Shown here one piece after another: positions 44,776-52,938 of a stretch of 64,000 nucleotides of DNA (positions are counted from its first letter, which is position 1; the number at the start of each line of letters is the position of its first letter). The notes beneath the pieces were generated by a model. It was not told where the DNA came from and did no database searches. It was given only the letters and a program-made list of their open reading frames with translations. Where the stretch lies: the NCBI RefSeq assembly GCF_900177295.1, contig NZ_FWZX01000014.1, forward strand, positions 62,001-126,000, written 5' to 3'. A program made the translations under genes and the position numbers. Source of the stretch: Tistlia consotensis USBA 355 (lineage in GTDB: Bacteria; Pseudomonadota; Alphaproteobacteria; Kiloniellales; DSM-21159).

Positions 44776-46914
44776 ATGACCTCGCCGCGGGACGGTTCGG
44801 GCGAAGCCGGTGTCGGCTCCTTCGTCGCGATCCTCGACGCGCTCGCCTTCGCCGCCGGCCGGATCGGCACGCTCGGGCCCTGGCAGCGCGACATCCAGGA
44901 GCTGCTCGCGCGGCTCGGCCGCGCGGCGGCGGTCAGCCGGGTCACGCTCTTCGAGGTCCATGAGGATGGCGAGGGCCGGCCGGTCGAGAGCTGCCGCTTC
45001 GACTGGGCGGAGCCGGGGCTGGCGCCGCTCTCGGGCGATCCGCGCTATCGCAGCATGCCGATCTGGGACGCCAGCGGCCGGGGCCTGGAGGACTGGTCGC
45101 TGCGCCGCTCGCGCGGCGAGATCCTGCAGGTCCGCCTCAGCGAGACCAGCGGCTACGACCGCAAGGTCTTCGAGGAGCAGGGCACCTTCTCGTTCCTGTC
45201 CGTGCCGATCTTCGTCGAGGGGCGCTACTGGGGCTTCCTCGGCTTCGACGACTGCCGCGCGGAGCGCGGCTGGAGCCCGCTGGAGATCAAGGTGCTGGAG
45301 ATCGCCGCCGCGCTGATCGGCGGCGCGGTCGCCCGCGCCCGGGCGCAGCGCGACCTCAGGCTCAGCCAGCAGCGCCACGCCCTGGCGGCGCTCGGTGCCG
45401 ACGACGGCCTCTGGGAGTGGGACCCGCCCGAAGGCACCGCCTTCCTGTCGCGGCGCTGCCGCCGCATCCTGGGGCTCGTCGCCGGCGGCGACGGAGAGAT
45501 CTTCGCCGAGCTGTCGCGCCGGCTGCAGCCGTCCCGGGGCGGCGACCTCGACGGCTTCTTCGCCGCCTGCTTCGCGGAGCGGCGGCGCAGCTTCGAGGTC
45601 GAGTGCCGCCTCGTCGCACCGGAGGGGCCGACGGCAGGCGCGGCACGCTGGATCGTGCTGCGCGGCGTCATCCTCTACGCCGTCGGACGGCCGCAGCGCG
45701 TCGTCGGCAGCCTGCGGGACATCAGCGACCGCAAGCGCACGCAGCTCGAGCTCGAGCGCAAGGAGCACCTGCTGCGCGCCGTCGTCGACAGCGTGCCGGC
45801 GCTCATCAACGTCAAGGACCGGCAGTCCCGCTACCTGCTGATGAACCGCTACCAGGGCGAGGTCTACGGGATCGACCCCCAGGCGGCGATCGGCCTGACC
45901 TCGAGCGACATCGTCGGTGCCGCCTACGGCGACCGCTCGCGCGAGCTCGATCTCGAGGTGCTGGCTGCCGGCAGGCCCCAACCCTTCAGCGAGCGCGACT
46001 TCGTCGACGTCTCGGGCCGGCCGCGCACCTGGTACACGGCGAAGATGCCGCTGCTCGGCGGCGCGCCGGACGAGGGAGGGACCGCCGAGGCCGTCGAGGG
46101 CGTGATCACCGTGGCGCTCGACGTCACGGCGCTGAAGGCCGAGCGCCGCGCGCGGGCCCAGCTGTCGCGTTTCGTGGCGCCGGCGCTGGTCGACCTGGTG
46201 GCGGCGGCCGACGAGCCCTTCGGGCCGCCGCGCCAGCAGACCGCCGCGGTGCTGTTCGCCGATCTGGTCGGCTTCACCGGCCTCGCCGAGCGCTGGCCGC
46301 CGCACGTCGTCTTCGCGCTGCTGCGCGAGTTCCACGATCACGGGGCGCGGGCGGTCTTCGACACCGGCGGCACCCTGACCAAGTTCACCGGCGACGGCTT
46401 CATGGCGACCTTCGGCCTGCCGCGCAGCAGCGCCAGTGACGCCGGGAACGCCCTCGCCTGCGCCCGGGCGCTGTCGGCCGCGGTCGACAGCTTCAACGCC
46501 TGGCGCGAGGTCGCGCAGCTGCCGGTCGCCCGGGTCGCGATCGGGGTGCACGTCGGGCCGCTGCTGATCGGCGCGCTGGGCAGCGACAAGCGCACCGAGA
46601 TCGCCGTGATCGGCGACACCGTCAACGTCGCCAGCCGGCTCGAAGGGCTGGTGCGCTCGACCGGCGGCGCCATCGCGATCAGCGAGGCGCTGGCCGAGGC
46701 CGTCGCGGCCGGAGTCGGCGAGGCGACCGCGGCGCGGCTGCTCGACGGCTTCGAGCCGCTGCCGCCGCAGCGGCTGCGCGGCCGGTCCGAGGCGGTCGGC
46801 GTGCGCATCTTCCCGGGCCCTCCGGCCACGGCCGCCGTCACCGCGGCGGGCCGCGTTCCGCTGCCGGACCATCCGGACGCACCGCCCGAGCCACCCCCCG
46901 AGCCGACCGCCTGA
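44776..46914 (+). CDS. Adenylate cyclase with GAF and PAS sensor domains
   Basis: A 712-residue soluble class III cyclase. Order: GAF-like domain (about 15-195, LSETSGYDRKVFEEQGTFS), PAS (about 205-320, ISDRKRTQLELERKEH linker), PAS (about 325-455), then the catalytic domain from about 480. FADLVGFTG and KFTGDGFMA supply the two metal Asps, the Lys of KFTGDG and the Asp of GDTVNVASRLEG the adenine contact, and Asn/Arg of VNVASR the transition-state pair; so ATP to cAMP is likely. The proline-rich tail (PEPPPEPTA) is low complexity. Start chosen at 44776 downstream of GGGGGAGT. Partner of the XRE gene by position only. Confidence 0.85.
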   Translation: MTSPRDGSGEAGVGSFVAILDALAFAAGRIGTLGPWQRDIQELLARLGRAAAVSRVTLFEVHEDGEGRPVESCRFDWAEPGLAPLSGDPRYRSMPIWDASGRGLEDWSLRRSRGEILQVRLSETSGYDRKVFEEQGTFSFLSVPIFVEGRYWGFLGFDDCRAERGWSPLEIKVLEIAAALIGGAVARARAQRDLRLSQQRHALAALGADDGLWEWDPPEGTAFLSRRCRRILGLVAGGDGEIFAELSRRLQPSRGGDLDGFFAACFAERRRSFEVECRLVAPEGPTAGAARWIVLRGVILYAVGRPQRVVGSLRDISDRKRTQLELERKEHLLRAVVDSVPALINVKDRQSRYLLMNRYQGEVYGIDPQAAIGLTSSDIVGAAYGDRSRELDLEVLAAGRPQPFSERDFVDVSGRPRTWYTAKMPLLGGAPDEGGTAEAVEGVITVALDVTALKAERRARAQLSRFVAPALVDLVAAADEPFGPPRQQTAAVLFADLVGFTGLAERWPPHVVFALLREFHDHGARAVFDTGGTLTKFTGDGFMATFGLPRSSASDAGNALACARALSAAVDSFNAWREVAQLPVARVAIGVHVGPLLIGALGSDKRTEIAVIGDTVNVASRLEGLVRSTGGAIAISEALAEAVAAGVGEATAARLLDGFEPLPPQRLRGRSEAVGVRIFPGPPATAAVTAAGRVPLPDHPDAPPEPPPEPTA

Positions 46915-47296
46915 GGCCTTCCGGCAGCCGCGCAGGCGGCCCGGCGCGCACGGCGGAACGGCCCGGCGCGTCTTTTCGCTTCCGGGGGAAGTCTCGACGG
47001 CTGCTATTCGCCGCTCGAAACGTGACCATGCGGGTCTGCGGCACGAGGTGTTTACGATTTTTGGGGCGGCGGTGCCCTTCCCGCTAGGTCTGGGGATACT
47101 TCGTTTCCTCATGAACAAGATGCACGACATATTCGCATCAAGTAAATTGTCAGGTTGTATGAATGAATATGCTGCACGCGTCTTCGAATCGGCATGTTTC
47201 CTGAGGTTCTGAGAAATAGTTACAGTTCATTAACCCAATGGATTTCAGCTGATAGGAGGTATCTGGATCAGATTCCCGGAAATCTGGGGGAAAGCC
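46915..47296. other. AT-rich intergenic region before the chemoreceptor
   Basis: Bases 47100-47290 are far richer in A and T than the surroundings and should contain the receptor promoter. A direct repeat CGGCCCGGCGCG occurs twice near 46938-46972. CAGATT (47269-47274) and AATCTG (47281-47286) can pair just ahead of the start. A 33-codon open frame at 47111-47212 lacks support. No RNA gene recognised. Confidence 0.4.
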
Positions 47297-47836
47297 ATGA
47301 ACAGCAAGATGGCCGATTGGCCGATCGGACAGAAGATACTTGGCATCGTGCTTCTGCTCGGCGTCGTCTCTGCCGCGATCGCCGGCACCGGCGTGTTCTC
47401 CGTCGACCGGCTGGTCCGGTCTGCCGACGATCTGGGCAACTCCGCCGACGAGATCAGGCTCGGCGCGCGCTTCAACGCCGAGGTGATGGCGCTCAGCCAG
47501 GTCGAGTACCATCTGGCGGCGGATCCCGGGCAGGTCTCTGCGCTGCAGCCGCAGATCGAGAAGCTCGAGGGCGAGGCCCGCGAGCTGCTCGACGCGGCGA
47601 CCGCGGACTCGTCGGGCGAGGGCCGCCGGCAGCTGGCGGAAATCGACGGTGCCTTCGGCGACTACATGAAGGCGCTCGAGAGCGTCGTCGCGGTCGCCGG
47701 AAAGGCCGGCAAGGTCGAGCTCACCGCCGAGCAGCGGTCGGTGCTGTCGGCGGTCCAGGATTCCCAGAAGGAGGTCGCGCTGCTCCACGAGAAGGCCGCG
47801 GCCTACGTCGACTTCGTCGAGGCGCACAGCCGCTAG
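47297..47836 (+). pseudogene. Methyl-accepting chemotaxis protein, N-terminal part ended by an amber codon
   Basis: 179 codons: one membrane helix (about 12-34, ILGIVLLLGVVSAAIAGTG) and a four-helix-bundle-like periplasmic sensor (SVDRLVRSADDLGNSADEI to FVEAHSR). The frame then meets TAG at 47834-47836, and the same frame continues without a shift into the second membrane helix, HAMP and signalling domain. An intact receptor of about 566 residues would result if that codon coded for Gln or Lys. As it stands the fragment cannot signal. GGGGGAAAG precedes the ATG. Confidence 0.8.
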
Positions 47837-48997
47837 GTGTCGATGTCCGCCGACAGCATGGCCTCGACCGCCTATTCGCTGATGATCGGCATCGGCCTCG
47901 TCGGCGTGCTCGGCGGCATCGCGATCGGCTTCTTCCTGTCGCGCAGCACGATCGTCCGGCCGCTCAACGCCTCGGTCGGCACGCTGCGCCGGCTCGCCGA
48001 AGGCGACCTCGAGGTCGAGATCGCCAACCGCGAGCGCAAGGACGAGATCGGCGACATCGCCCGGGCGCTCGCGGTCTTCAAGGACGGTGCCCTGGAACAG
48101 CGCCGGCTGGTCGCCGAGCAGGAGCAGGAGGCCCGGCGCAAGGCCGAGCGGGCCGAGCGCATCCAGGCGACGACGGCGCGGTTCGAGAAGCAGGTCGACG
48201 AGATCCTCGACACGCTGAGCTCGGCCGCCAGCGAGCTCGAGGCGACCGCCAGCTCGATGGCCTCGACGGCGGAGGAGGGAGCGGCGCAGAGCGCGGCCGT
48301 CGCCTCAGCCTCGACCCAGGCGGCGAACAGCGTGCAGACCGTGGCCTCGGCGACCGAGGAGCTGACCGCCTCGATCCGCGACGTCAGCAGCCAGATCAGC
48401 AAGACCTCCTCGATCGCCGGCGAGGCCTCGCAGAAGAGCGCGGCGGCGGTCTCGCAGATCGACGTGCTGCGCGAAGGCGCGGGGCGGATCGGCGAGGTCG
48501 TGACGCTGATCCAGGAGATCGCCGAGCAGACCAACCTGCTGGCGCTGAACGCGACGATCGAGGCGGCGCGGGCCGGCGAGGCCGGCAAGGGCTTCGCCGT
48601 GGTCGCCTCCGAGGTCAAGAACCTGGCCAACCAGACCGCCCAGGCGACCCAGGAGATCTCCTCCCAGATCGAGGCGATGCAGCGCGGCGTCGAGACCACG
48701 GTCCCGGTGATCGGCGCGATCTCGGAGGTCATCGAGCAGCTCAACGGAATCGCCGCGGCGGTGGCCGCGACGACCGAGGAGCAGGCCGCGACGACCGACG
48801 AGATCAGCCGCAGCGTCACCGAGGCGGCGAAGGGCACCGAGGAGGTCTCGAAGAACGTCCATGGCATCCGCGAGGCCTCGGAGACGACCAGCTCGGCGTC
48901 CTCCCAGGTGCTGACCGCCGCCGGCTCCGTCGCCGAGAAGTCTGAGACCCTGAAGAAGGAGGTCCGCGACTTCCTCCACGACGTGCAGGCCGCCTGA
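47837..48997 (+). CDS. Methyl-accepting chemotaxis protein, HAMP and signalling part
   Basis: 386 codons in the same frame as the preceding fragment. Membrane helix 2 ([24 protein letters not shown]) is followed by HAMP ([22 protein letters not shown]), and the coiled-coil signalling domain with the conserved hairpin tip [20 protein letters not shown] and [19 protein letters not shown]. Methylation-helix Glu/Gln pairs are present. GTG follows the amber codon directly and an ATG lies six bases on, so re-initiation coupled to upstream translation could make this half, which would lack its sensor. No CheW-binding C-terminal pentapeptide is seen. Confidence 0.85.
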   Translation: MSMSADSMASTAYSLMIGIGLVGVLGGIAIGFFLSRSTIVRPLNASVGTLRRLAEGDLEVEIANRERKDEIGDIARALAVFKDGALEQRRLVAEQEQEARRKAERAERIQATTARFEKQVDEILDTLSSAASELEATASSMASTAEEGAAQSAAVASASTQAANSVQTVASATEELTASIRDVSSQISKTSSIAGEASQKSAAAVSQIDVLREGAGRIGEVVTLIQEIAEQTNLLALNATIEAARAGEAGKGFAVVASEVKNLANQTAQATQEISSQIEAMQRGVETTVPVIGAISEVIEQLNGIAAAVAATTEEQAATTDEISRSVTEAAKGTEEVSKNVHGIREASETTSSASSQVLTAAGSVAEKSETLKKEVRDFLHDVQAA

Positions 48998-49021
48998 CCG
49001 CGTTCGCGACCGTCTCGACAC

Positions 49022-49059
49022 GACGACCCGGTGCGGCTTCCCTGCGCCGGGGCGTCGTC
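49022..49059. terminator. Hairpin between convergent receptor and lyase genes
   Basis: GACGAC...GTCGTC arms with imperfect CCGG/CCGG pairing inside, between stops at 48997 and 49068. Probably ends transcription from both sides; no T-tract. Confidence 0.35.
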
Positions 49060-49067
49060 CGTGACGG

Positions 49068-49949
49068 TCAGTCCCGGCCCGCCAGTGCCGAGGCCCGGGA
49101 CAGCAGGGCCTCGGCGTTGCGGACGCTCGGCACCTCGACCAGGTGGCCATCGAGCAGGACACGGTCGCGGCCGGCCGCCCGCGCCGCCTCGAAGGCGGCG
49201 ACCAGGCGCTCGGCCGCGGCGACCTCGCCGGCCGAGGGCGTGAAGGCGGCGTTGATCGGCCCGGCATGGGCCGGCGCGACCGCCGACTTGGCGTGGAAGC
49301 CGAGAGCCCTGGCGCCGGCGCAGCTGGCGGCCAGGCCCGCCTCGTCGGCGAAGGTGTAGGGGTAGTCGATCGAGAGCGCCCCGGCGGCGACGCAGGCGGC
49401 GTGGAAGAAGGCGCGGGCGAAGGCGATCTCGCCGCCCTCCCGGCTGCGCGGCGCGCCGAGGTCGGCGGTCAGGTCCTCGCTGGCCAGCAGGCAGCCGGCG
49501 ACGCGCGGGTCGGCGCCGGCGATCTCGCGGGTCTGGAACAGGGCGGCGGCGCTCTCGACGTTGGGCACCAGCCGGGTCGAGCCGGCGGCGAGGCCGTGGC
49601 GCCGTTCCTCGGCGCCGACCGCCTCGGCGAGCGCCGCGACGTCGGCCGGCCCGGCGACCTTGGGCAGCATCACGACCTCGGGCGCGCCGGCCATCACCGC
49701 GGCCAGGTCGTCGCGGCCGTCGCCGGCCAGCGGATTGACCCGGACCGCCGAGACGGCGCCGGCCGCACGCCAGGCGGCGAGCAGTGCCGGGGCGGCCGCC
49801 CGCGCCGCCGGCCGGCCGCCGGGCGGGGTGAAGTCCTCGAGCTCCAGGATCACGACGTCGGCGCCGCTCTCGGCGGCGGTCTCCGCGCGGGCGTCCGGGC
49901 CGCCGACGAACAGCCAGGAGCGGCAGAGCGAGAAGGGGTTGCCGGTCAT
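49068..49949 (-). CDS. HpcH/HpaI aldolase / citrate lyase beta-like protein
   Basis: A 293-residue TIM-barrel lyase of the CitE-like group acting on CoA esters or free keto/hydroxy acids. SWLFVGGPDARAETAAESGADVVILELEDFTPP gives the substrate-binding Arg region and Glu-Asp metal site; LPKVAGPADV and LVPNVESAAALFQ supply the second Glu. ASEDLTADLG is the metal Asp loop and FHAKSAVAP the end. Length is typical. Candidates are malyl-, citramalyl- or similar CoA lyase activity; no CoA gene neighbours are present here to refine it. Confidence 0.85.
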   Translation of the reverse strand: MTGNPFSLCRSWLFVGGPDARAETAAESGADVVILELEDFTPPGGRPAARAAAPALLAAWRAAGAVSAVRVNPLAGDGRDDLAAVMAGAPEVVMLPKVAGPADVAALAEAVGAEERRHGLAAGSTRLVPNVESAAALFQTREIAGADPRVAGCLLASEDLTADLGAPRSREGGEIAFARAFFHAACVAAGALSIDYPYTFADEAGLAASCAGARALGFHAKSAVAPAHAGPINAAFTPSAGEVAAAERLVAAFEAARAAGRDRVLLDGHLVEVPSVRNAEALLSRASALAGRD

Positions 49950-50026
49950 GGCGTCAGCATAGCCGATTCCCCGGCGCCGCTCCCCGTCGTGGCGGAGGTG
50001 TCGGCGGCGACGGTCCGCCCGGGGAC

Positions 50027-50599
50027 TCAGCGCACCTCGAACGGCAGCTCGACGGACGCGTCCTCGCCCGAGACCTTGTCGTGGAAGGTGTAGCGCAGCA
50101 GGTAGCGGCCGGCCGGCGCACCGGTCAGGTTGAGCGTCAGGTGGGCGAAGATCTCGAGGTTGCGCTCCTGGCTGCGGAACTTGAAGTTGCCGAAGCCGCG
50201 CTGGCCGGCGGCGATCCGTCCGTCCGGCAGCTGCAGCTCGAAGTCGACCACGAACTCCGCGTGGTTGGCGCCGTCGGCCTGGGTCCAGGCGACGCCGATC
50301 GGCTCGACGTAGGCGATCAGCGGCTCGTCGGTGGCGAAGACCGTATCGCGGCGCGGGCGGTAGATGCCGAAGCCCTGCGGAGCCCCCTGGACGAACAGTG
50401 CCTTGCGGAAGCCGAAGGGGATCCGCGCGGCGGTCCGGATCAGCGCGTCGCGCGCGGCCTCGAAGGCCGCGGCGTCGCCGCCCGTTCCGGACTCGGTCGC
50501 CTCCGGATGCGCCCTGAGGTAGGCCGGGTCGCCGGCCAGGACAGGCGCCGCCGCCAGGGCGGCGAGCAGCGGCAGGACAGGAAGCAGCGGGATGCGCAT
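50027..50599 (-). CDS. Exported protein of unknown function (190 aa)
   Basis: I do not recognise the family. A signal peptide (MRIPLLPVLPLLAALAAAPVLA) is followed by a short helical segment and a beta-rich body (RKALFVQGAPQGFGIYRPRRD, LIAYVEPIGVAW, FVVDFELQLPDGRIAAGQRGFG, LTLNLTGAPAGRYLLRYTFHD) that looks like an immunoglobulin-like sandwich. It is the second gene of the left arm of a divergent locus, 25 bp after its partner, and may act with that protein in the periplasm. Confidence 0.6.
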   Translation of the reverse strand: MRIPLLPVLPLLAALAAAPVLAGDPAYLRAHPEATESGTGGDAAAFEAARDALIRTAARIPFGFRKALFVQGAPQGFGIYRPRRDTVFATDEPLIAYVEPIGVAWTQADGANHAEFVVDFELQLPDGRIAAGQRGFGNFKFRSQERNLEIFAHLTLNLTGAPAGRYLLRYTFHDKVSGEDASVELPFEVR

Positions 50600-50624
50600 G
50601 GCGAGCTCCCAGGGATCGGGGCGT

Positions 50625-51785
50625 TCAGGGCAGCCTGTCGGCCATCAGGCGGGCGACCGGCTCGGCCAGGGCGACGGGGCGCGCGACGATGCGGACGATG
50701 GCCTCGCCCTTGTGGAACACGATCGTGGCGTTGCTGCCCGGCTGGAGGTCGTCGCTCGCCGGCAGGGTCAGGTTGTCCCATTCGCCGAGGCCCAGGCTGC
50801 CGGTGCGCATCTCGCCGAGCGCCAGCTTCGGGTCGGCCATGATCCTGTCCATCTTGCGCAGGCGGGCCAGGGCCTCGGGCGTGCCGCTGGTCAGGGTGAC
50901 CCCCAGCGCCGGCCCCGGATCGCCGACCAGCTCGTAGACGATCTCGACCCGCCGGATGCCCGCCGGCACGTTCGGCACCGGATGGGCCGGCACCTGCACC
51001 CGCCAGCGCAGATCGGGCCGCTTGGCGTAGGGCGGCAGCTCCTCCGGCGCCGGCAGGAAAGCCTCGAGCGGTCCGGATGCGAGATCGCGGGCCGCGCGCC
51101 CGGACGCCGTCTTGCCCGCCGGAGCGGCAGGGGGCGAGGCGGTCGCGGAGGAAGCGCCGCTCGACGCGGAGCCGCCGGCCGGAGGAGTCGCCGGCGCGGG
51201 GCCCGGGCCGGCCTTCGTCGCCGGCGCGCGCGCCGTCACCGAGGCGACGGTCAGCGACTGGAAGATCCTGTCCGCCTCGGTACGCCGCTGCGCGGCCTGT
51301 GCGCTCGGGATGATCCACCAGAGGAAATAGCCGGTCTCGCCGGCGGCCGCATAGAAGGCGTGGACGACGGCGTCGAAGGTGCCCTGGCCCTCGTCGTAGG
51401 AGCCGACATAGGTGACGTAGTTGCCCTCCAGGCCGTTGATGCTGTGACGCACGCGGTCGACGGCCCGGCCGCCGGTCAGCATGTCGGACAGCACGGTGCT
51501 CTCGAAGGCCTGCATCATCTGGTCCGCCGTCACCGGCCGGCCGGCCGGCACCGCCGTGATCGAGACGGCGACGGCCTCGTCGGGACTGAGGCCGATCACC
51601 GTGTGGCCCGGCGGCTGCTCCAGGCGCTGCACGGTCCAGGAGTCCGGGAACCAGATCCGGTAGCCCGCCGCGGCATCCTCGCGCCAGCCGGCCTCGGCGC
51701 CGACGGCCAGCAGGACGAGCGCGCCGATCAGCGCTGCGAGCCTTACGAGCCGGGGAAGGGCGGTGCGGCGTCGCGTGGCGGTCAT
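50625..51785 (-). CDS. Exported protein with PsbP/DcrB-like segment (386 aa)
   Basis: After a signal peptide (LVRLAALIGALVLLAVGAEAG) come about 150 residues: GYRIWFPDSWTVQRLEQPPG, IGLSPDEAVAVSITAVPAG, a helix, GNYVTYVGSYDEGQGTFDAVVHAFYAAAG, WWIIPSAQAAQ. This 'condition of a stress test: P-x-x-W then beta-hairpins' order resembles the Mog1/PsbP/DcrB fold. A Pro/Ala/Ser-rich linker (residues 190-240) leads to a second beta-rich domain (VPNVPAGIRRVEIVYELVGD) of unknown type. First gene of the left arm, divergent from a protein carrying a similar segment. Function unknown. Confidence 0.6.
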   Translation of the reverse strand: MTATRRRTALPRLVRLAALIGALVLLAVGAEAGWREDAAAGYRIWFPDSWTVQRLEQPPGHTVIGLSPDEAVAVSITAVPAGRPVTADQMMQAFESTVLSDMLTGGRAVDRVRHSINGLEGNYVTYVGSYDEGQGTFDAVVHAFYAAAGETGYFLWWIIPSAQAAQRRTEADRIFQSLTVASVTARAPATKAGPGPAPATPPAGGSASSGASSATASPPAAPAGKTASGRAARDLASGPLEAFLPAPEELPPYAKRPDLRWRVQVPAHPVPNVPAGIRRVEIVYELVGDPGPALGVTLTSGTPEALARLRKMDRIMADPKLALGEMRTGSLGLGEWDNLTLPASDDLQPGSNATIVFHKGEAIVRIVARPVALAEPVARLMADRLP

Positions 51786-51862
51786 CGGTTCTCCCTCCGG
51801 CCCCGGCCGTCACGACGGGGCGCTCTTCGAGGCCGGACCATCGGTCAAAGCCGTCAGTCCGC

Positions 51863-51880
51863 GAATGATCTGGATCATTC
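51863..51880. promoter_or_regulatory. 18-bp palindrome, FNR/FixK-like, between divergent operons
   Basis: GAATGATC and GATCATTC are perfect complements separated by TG. The inner ATGATCTGGATCAT differs from the FNR/FixK box TTGAT-N4-ATCAA only at one base in each half. It sits in the 163-bp gap between the two exported-protein operons, 78 bp from the left start and 69 bp from the right. Confidence 0.5.
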
Positions 51881-51948
51881 TTGGGTGAAGAGCTGCGGTG
51901 CCATCCTCGGCTCGCGAGATCGAGGGGACTGCCAGACCGGGAAGGGCG

Positions 51949-52938
51949 ATGCCGACCACGACCTCCATCCAGGCATTCGGACGGCGCGCGGGCGCCGGCT
52001 GCCTGGCGGCCGTCACTCTGCTCTGCCTGGCGGCGGGCAGCGCCCGTGCCGCCGGCTGCGAGGAGGTGCTGGGCGCCTGGAAGTGGTTCACCGGCAGCAC
52101 CGTGACCTTCCTGGCCGGCGGCCGGATCGCGGGCAGTGCCGTCAACGTCTGGCGCTGCGCCGATCCGAGCGGACCGGTCATCGTGGTCGACTGGACGAAC
52201 GGCAAGTGGATCGACACCCTGACGCTGTCGCCTGACGGCCGGCGGCTGAGCGGCCGCAACCAGATCGGCAACAGCGTTACCGCGGAGCGGGTCGGCCCGC
52301 CGCCCGCGGGGTTCGGCGCCGCCGCGGGCGGCGGCGAGCGGCTGACCGACGTCCGGGGCTTCACCCTGATCCTGCCGGCCGGCTGGCAGGCGCGGACCAG
52401 TAGCGGCGCCCTGGAGCGGGCTCTCAACCCGGGCCGCCCCCTCGACGCCCTCCAGGTCGGCGTCGAGCAGAGCGGGCGTCGCCTGAGCGACGCCGAGCTG
52501 CGCCAGGTGACCGACGGCATCGCGGCCGGGGAGAGCGCCCTGGCGCGCCGGGAGGCGCAGGAGCTGGAGCGCGCCGCCGGCTACAGCGTGCTGACCACGC
52601 AGTTCCGCGGCAGCGGCGCCGGCCGGCCGCTGCGCTCGGTGGTGCGCCTGCTGTCGAGCGACGCCCAGGTCTTCATCGTGATCGGCATGGTGGCCGACGA
52701 TCGCCCCGACGCCTGGCGGCAGCTGCTCGCCCTGGCCCGGAGCGTGACGCCGCTGGGCCTGCCGGGCGGCGGGCCGGCGCCCGCGCCCTCCGTGACGGGG
52801 CCGGCGGTGGGCCCAGCGACCGGCCCAGCGACCGGTTCGGCGACCGGTCCGGCGAGCGGGCCCGCCGTCGGTGCTCCGGACGGTGCGGCGGTCGGCCCTC
52901 CGGGCGGTGCCTCGACGCCGCCGACGGCTCCACAATGA
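51949..52938 (+). CDS. Exported protein with PsbP/DcrB-like segment and GP-rich tail (329 aa)
   Basis: A signal peptide (LAAVTLLCLAAGSARA) precedes a compact domain GCEEVLGAWKWFTGSTVTFL that recalls lipocalin-like/bacterial stress proteins, then RGFTLILPAGWQARTSSGALERAL starts a PsbP/DcrB-like region ending near AWRQLLALARSV. The C-terminal 45 residues are a repeat of four-residue units such as GPATGPATGSATGPASGP, likely unstructured. Start at 51949 follows GAAGGG; the longer frame lacks a ribosome site. Its end overlaps the next gene by ATGA, coupling it to the 791-residue protein. Confidence 0.6.
   Translation: MPTTTSIQAFGRRAGAGCLAAVTLLCLAAGSARAAGCEEVLGAWKWFTGSTVTFLAGGRIAGSAVNVWRCADPSGPVIVVDWTNGKWIDTLTLSPDGRRLSGRNQIGNSVTAERVGPPPAGFGAAAGGGERLTDVRGFTLILPAGWQARTSSGALERALNPGRPLDALQVGVEQSGRRLSDAELRQVTDGIAAGESALARREAQELERAAGYSVLTTQFRGSGAGRPLRSVVRLLSSDAQVFIVIGMVADDRPDAWRQLLALARSVTPLGLPGGGPAPAPSVTGPAVGPATGPATGSATGPASGPAVGAPDGAAVGPPGGASTPPTAPQ

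Noticed and set aside
46938-46972. Repeat after the cyclase gene as a terminator
   Set aside because: The two CGGCCCGGCGCG copies are direct, not inverted, so they cannot form the stem.
47111-47212. 33-codon open frame in the AT-rich gap
   Set aside because: No ribosome site, no recognisable product, and codon use unlike its neighbours.
47150-47827. 225-codon open frame on the minus strand opposite the chemoreceptor N-terminus
   Set aside because: It is antisense to a clearly coding MCP sensor, is rich in Arg/Asp/Leu as GC-rich shadows are, and has no family resemblance.
47834-47836. Amber codon as a general recoded sense codon
   Set aside because: TAG ends several normal genes here (porin, tyrS, hydrolase, iscR, iscS, ferredoxin, binding protein), so it is an ordinary stop in this genome; at most occasional suppression is possible.
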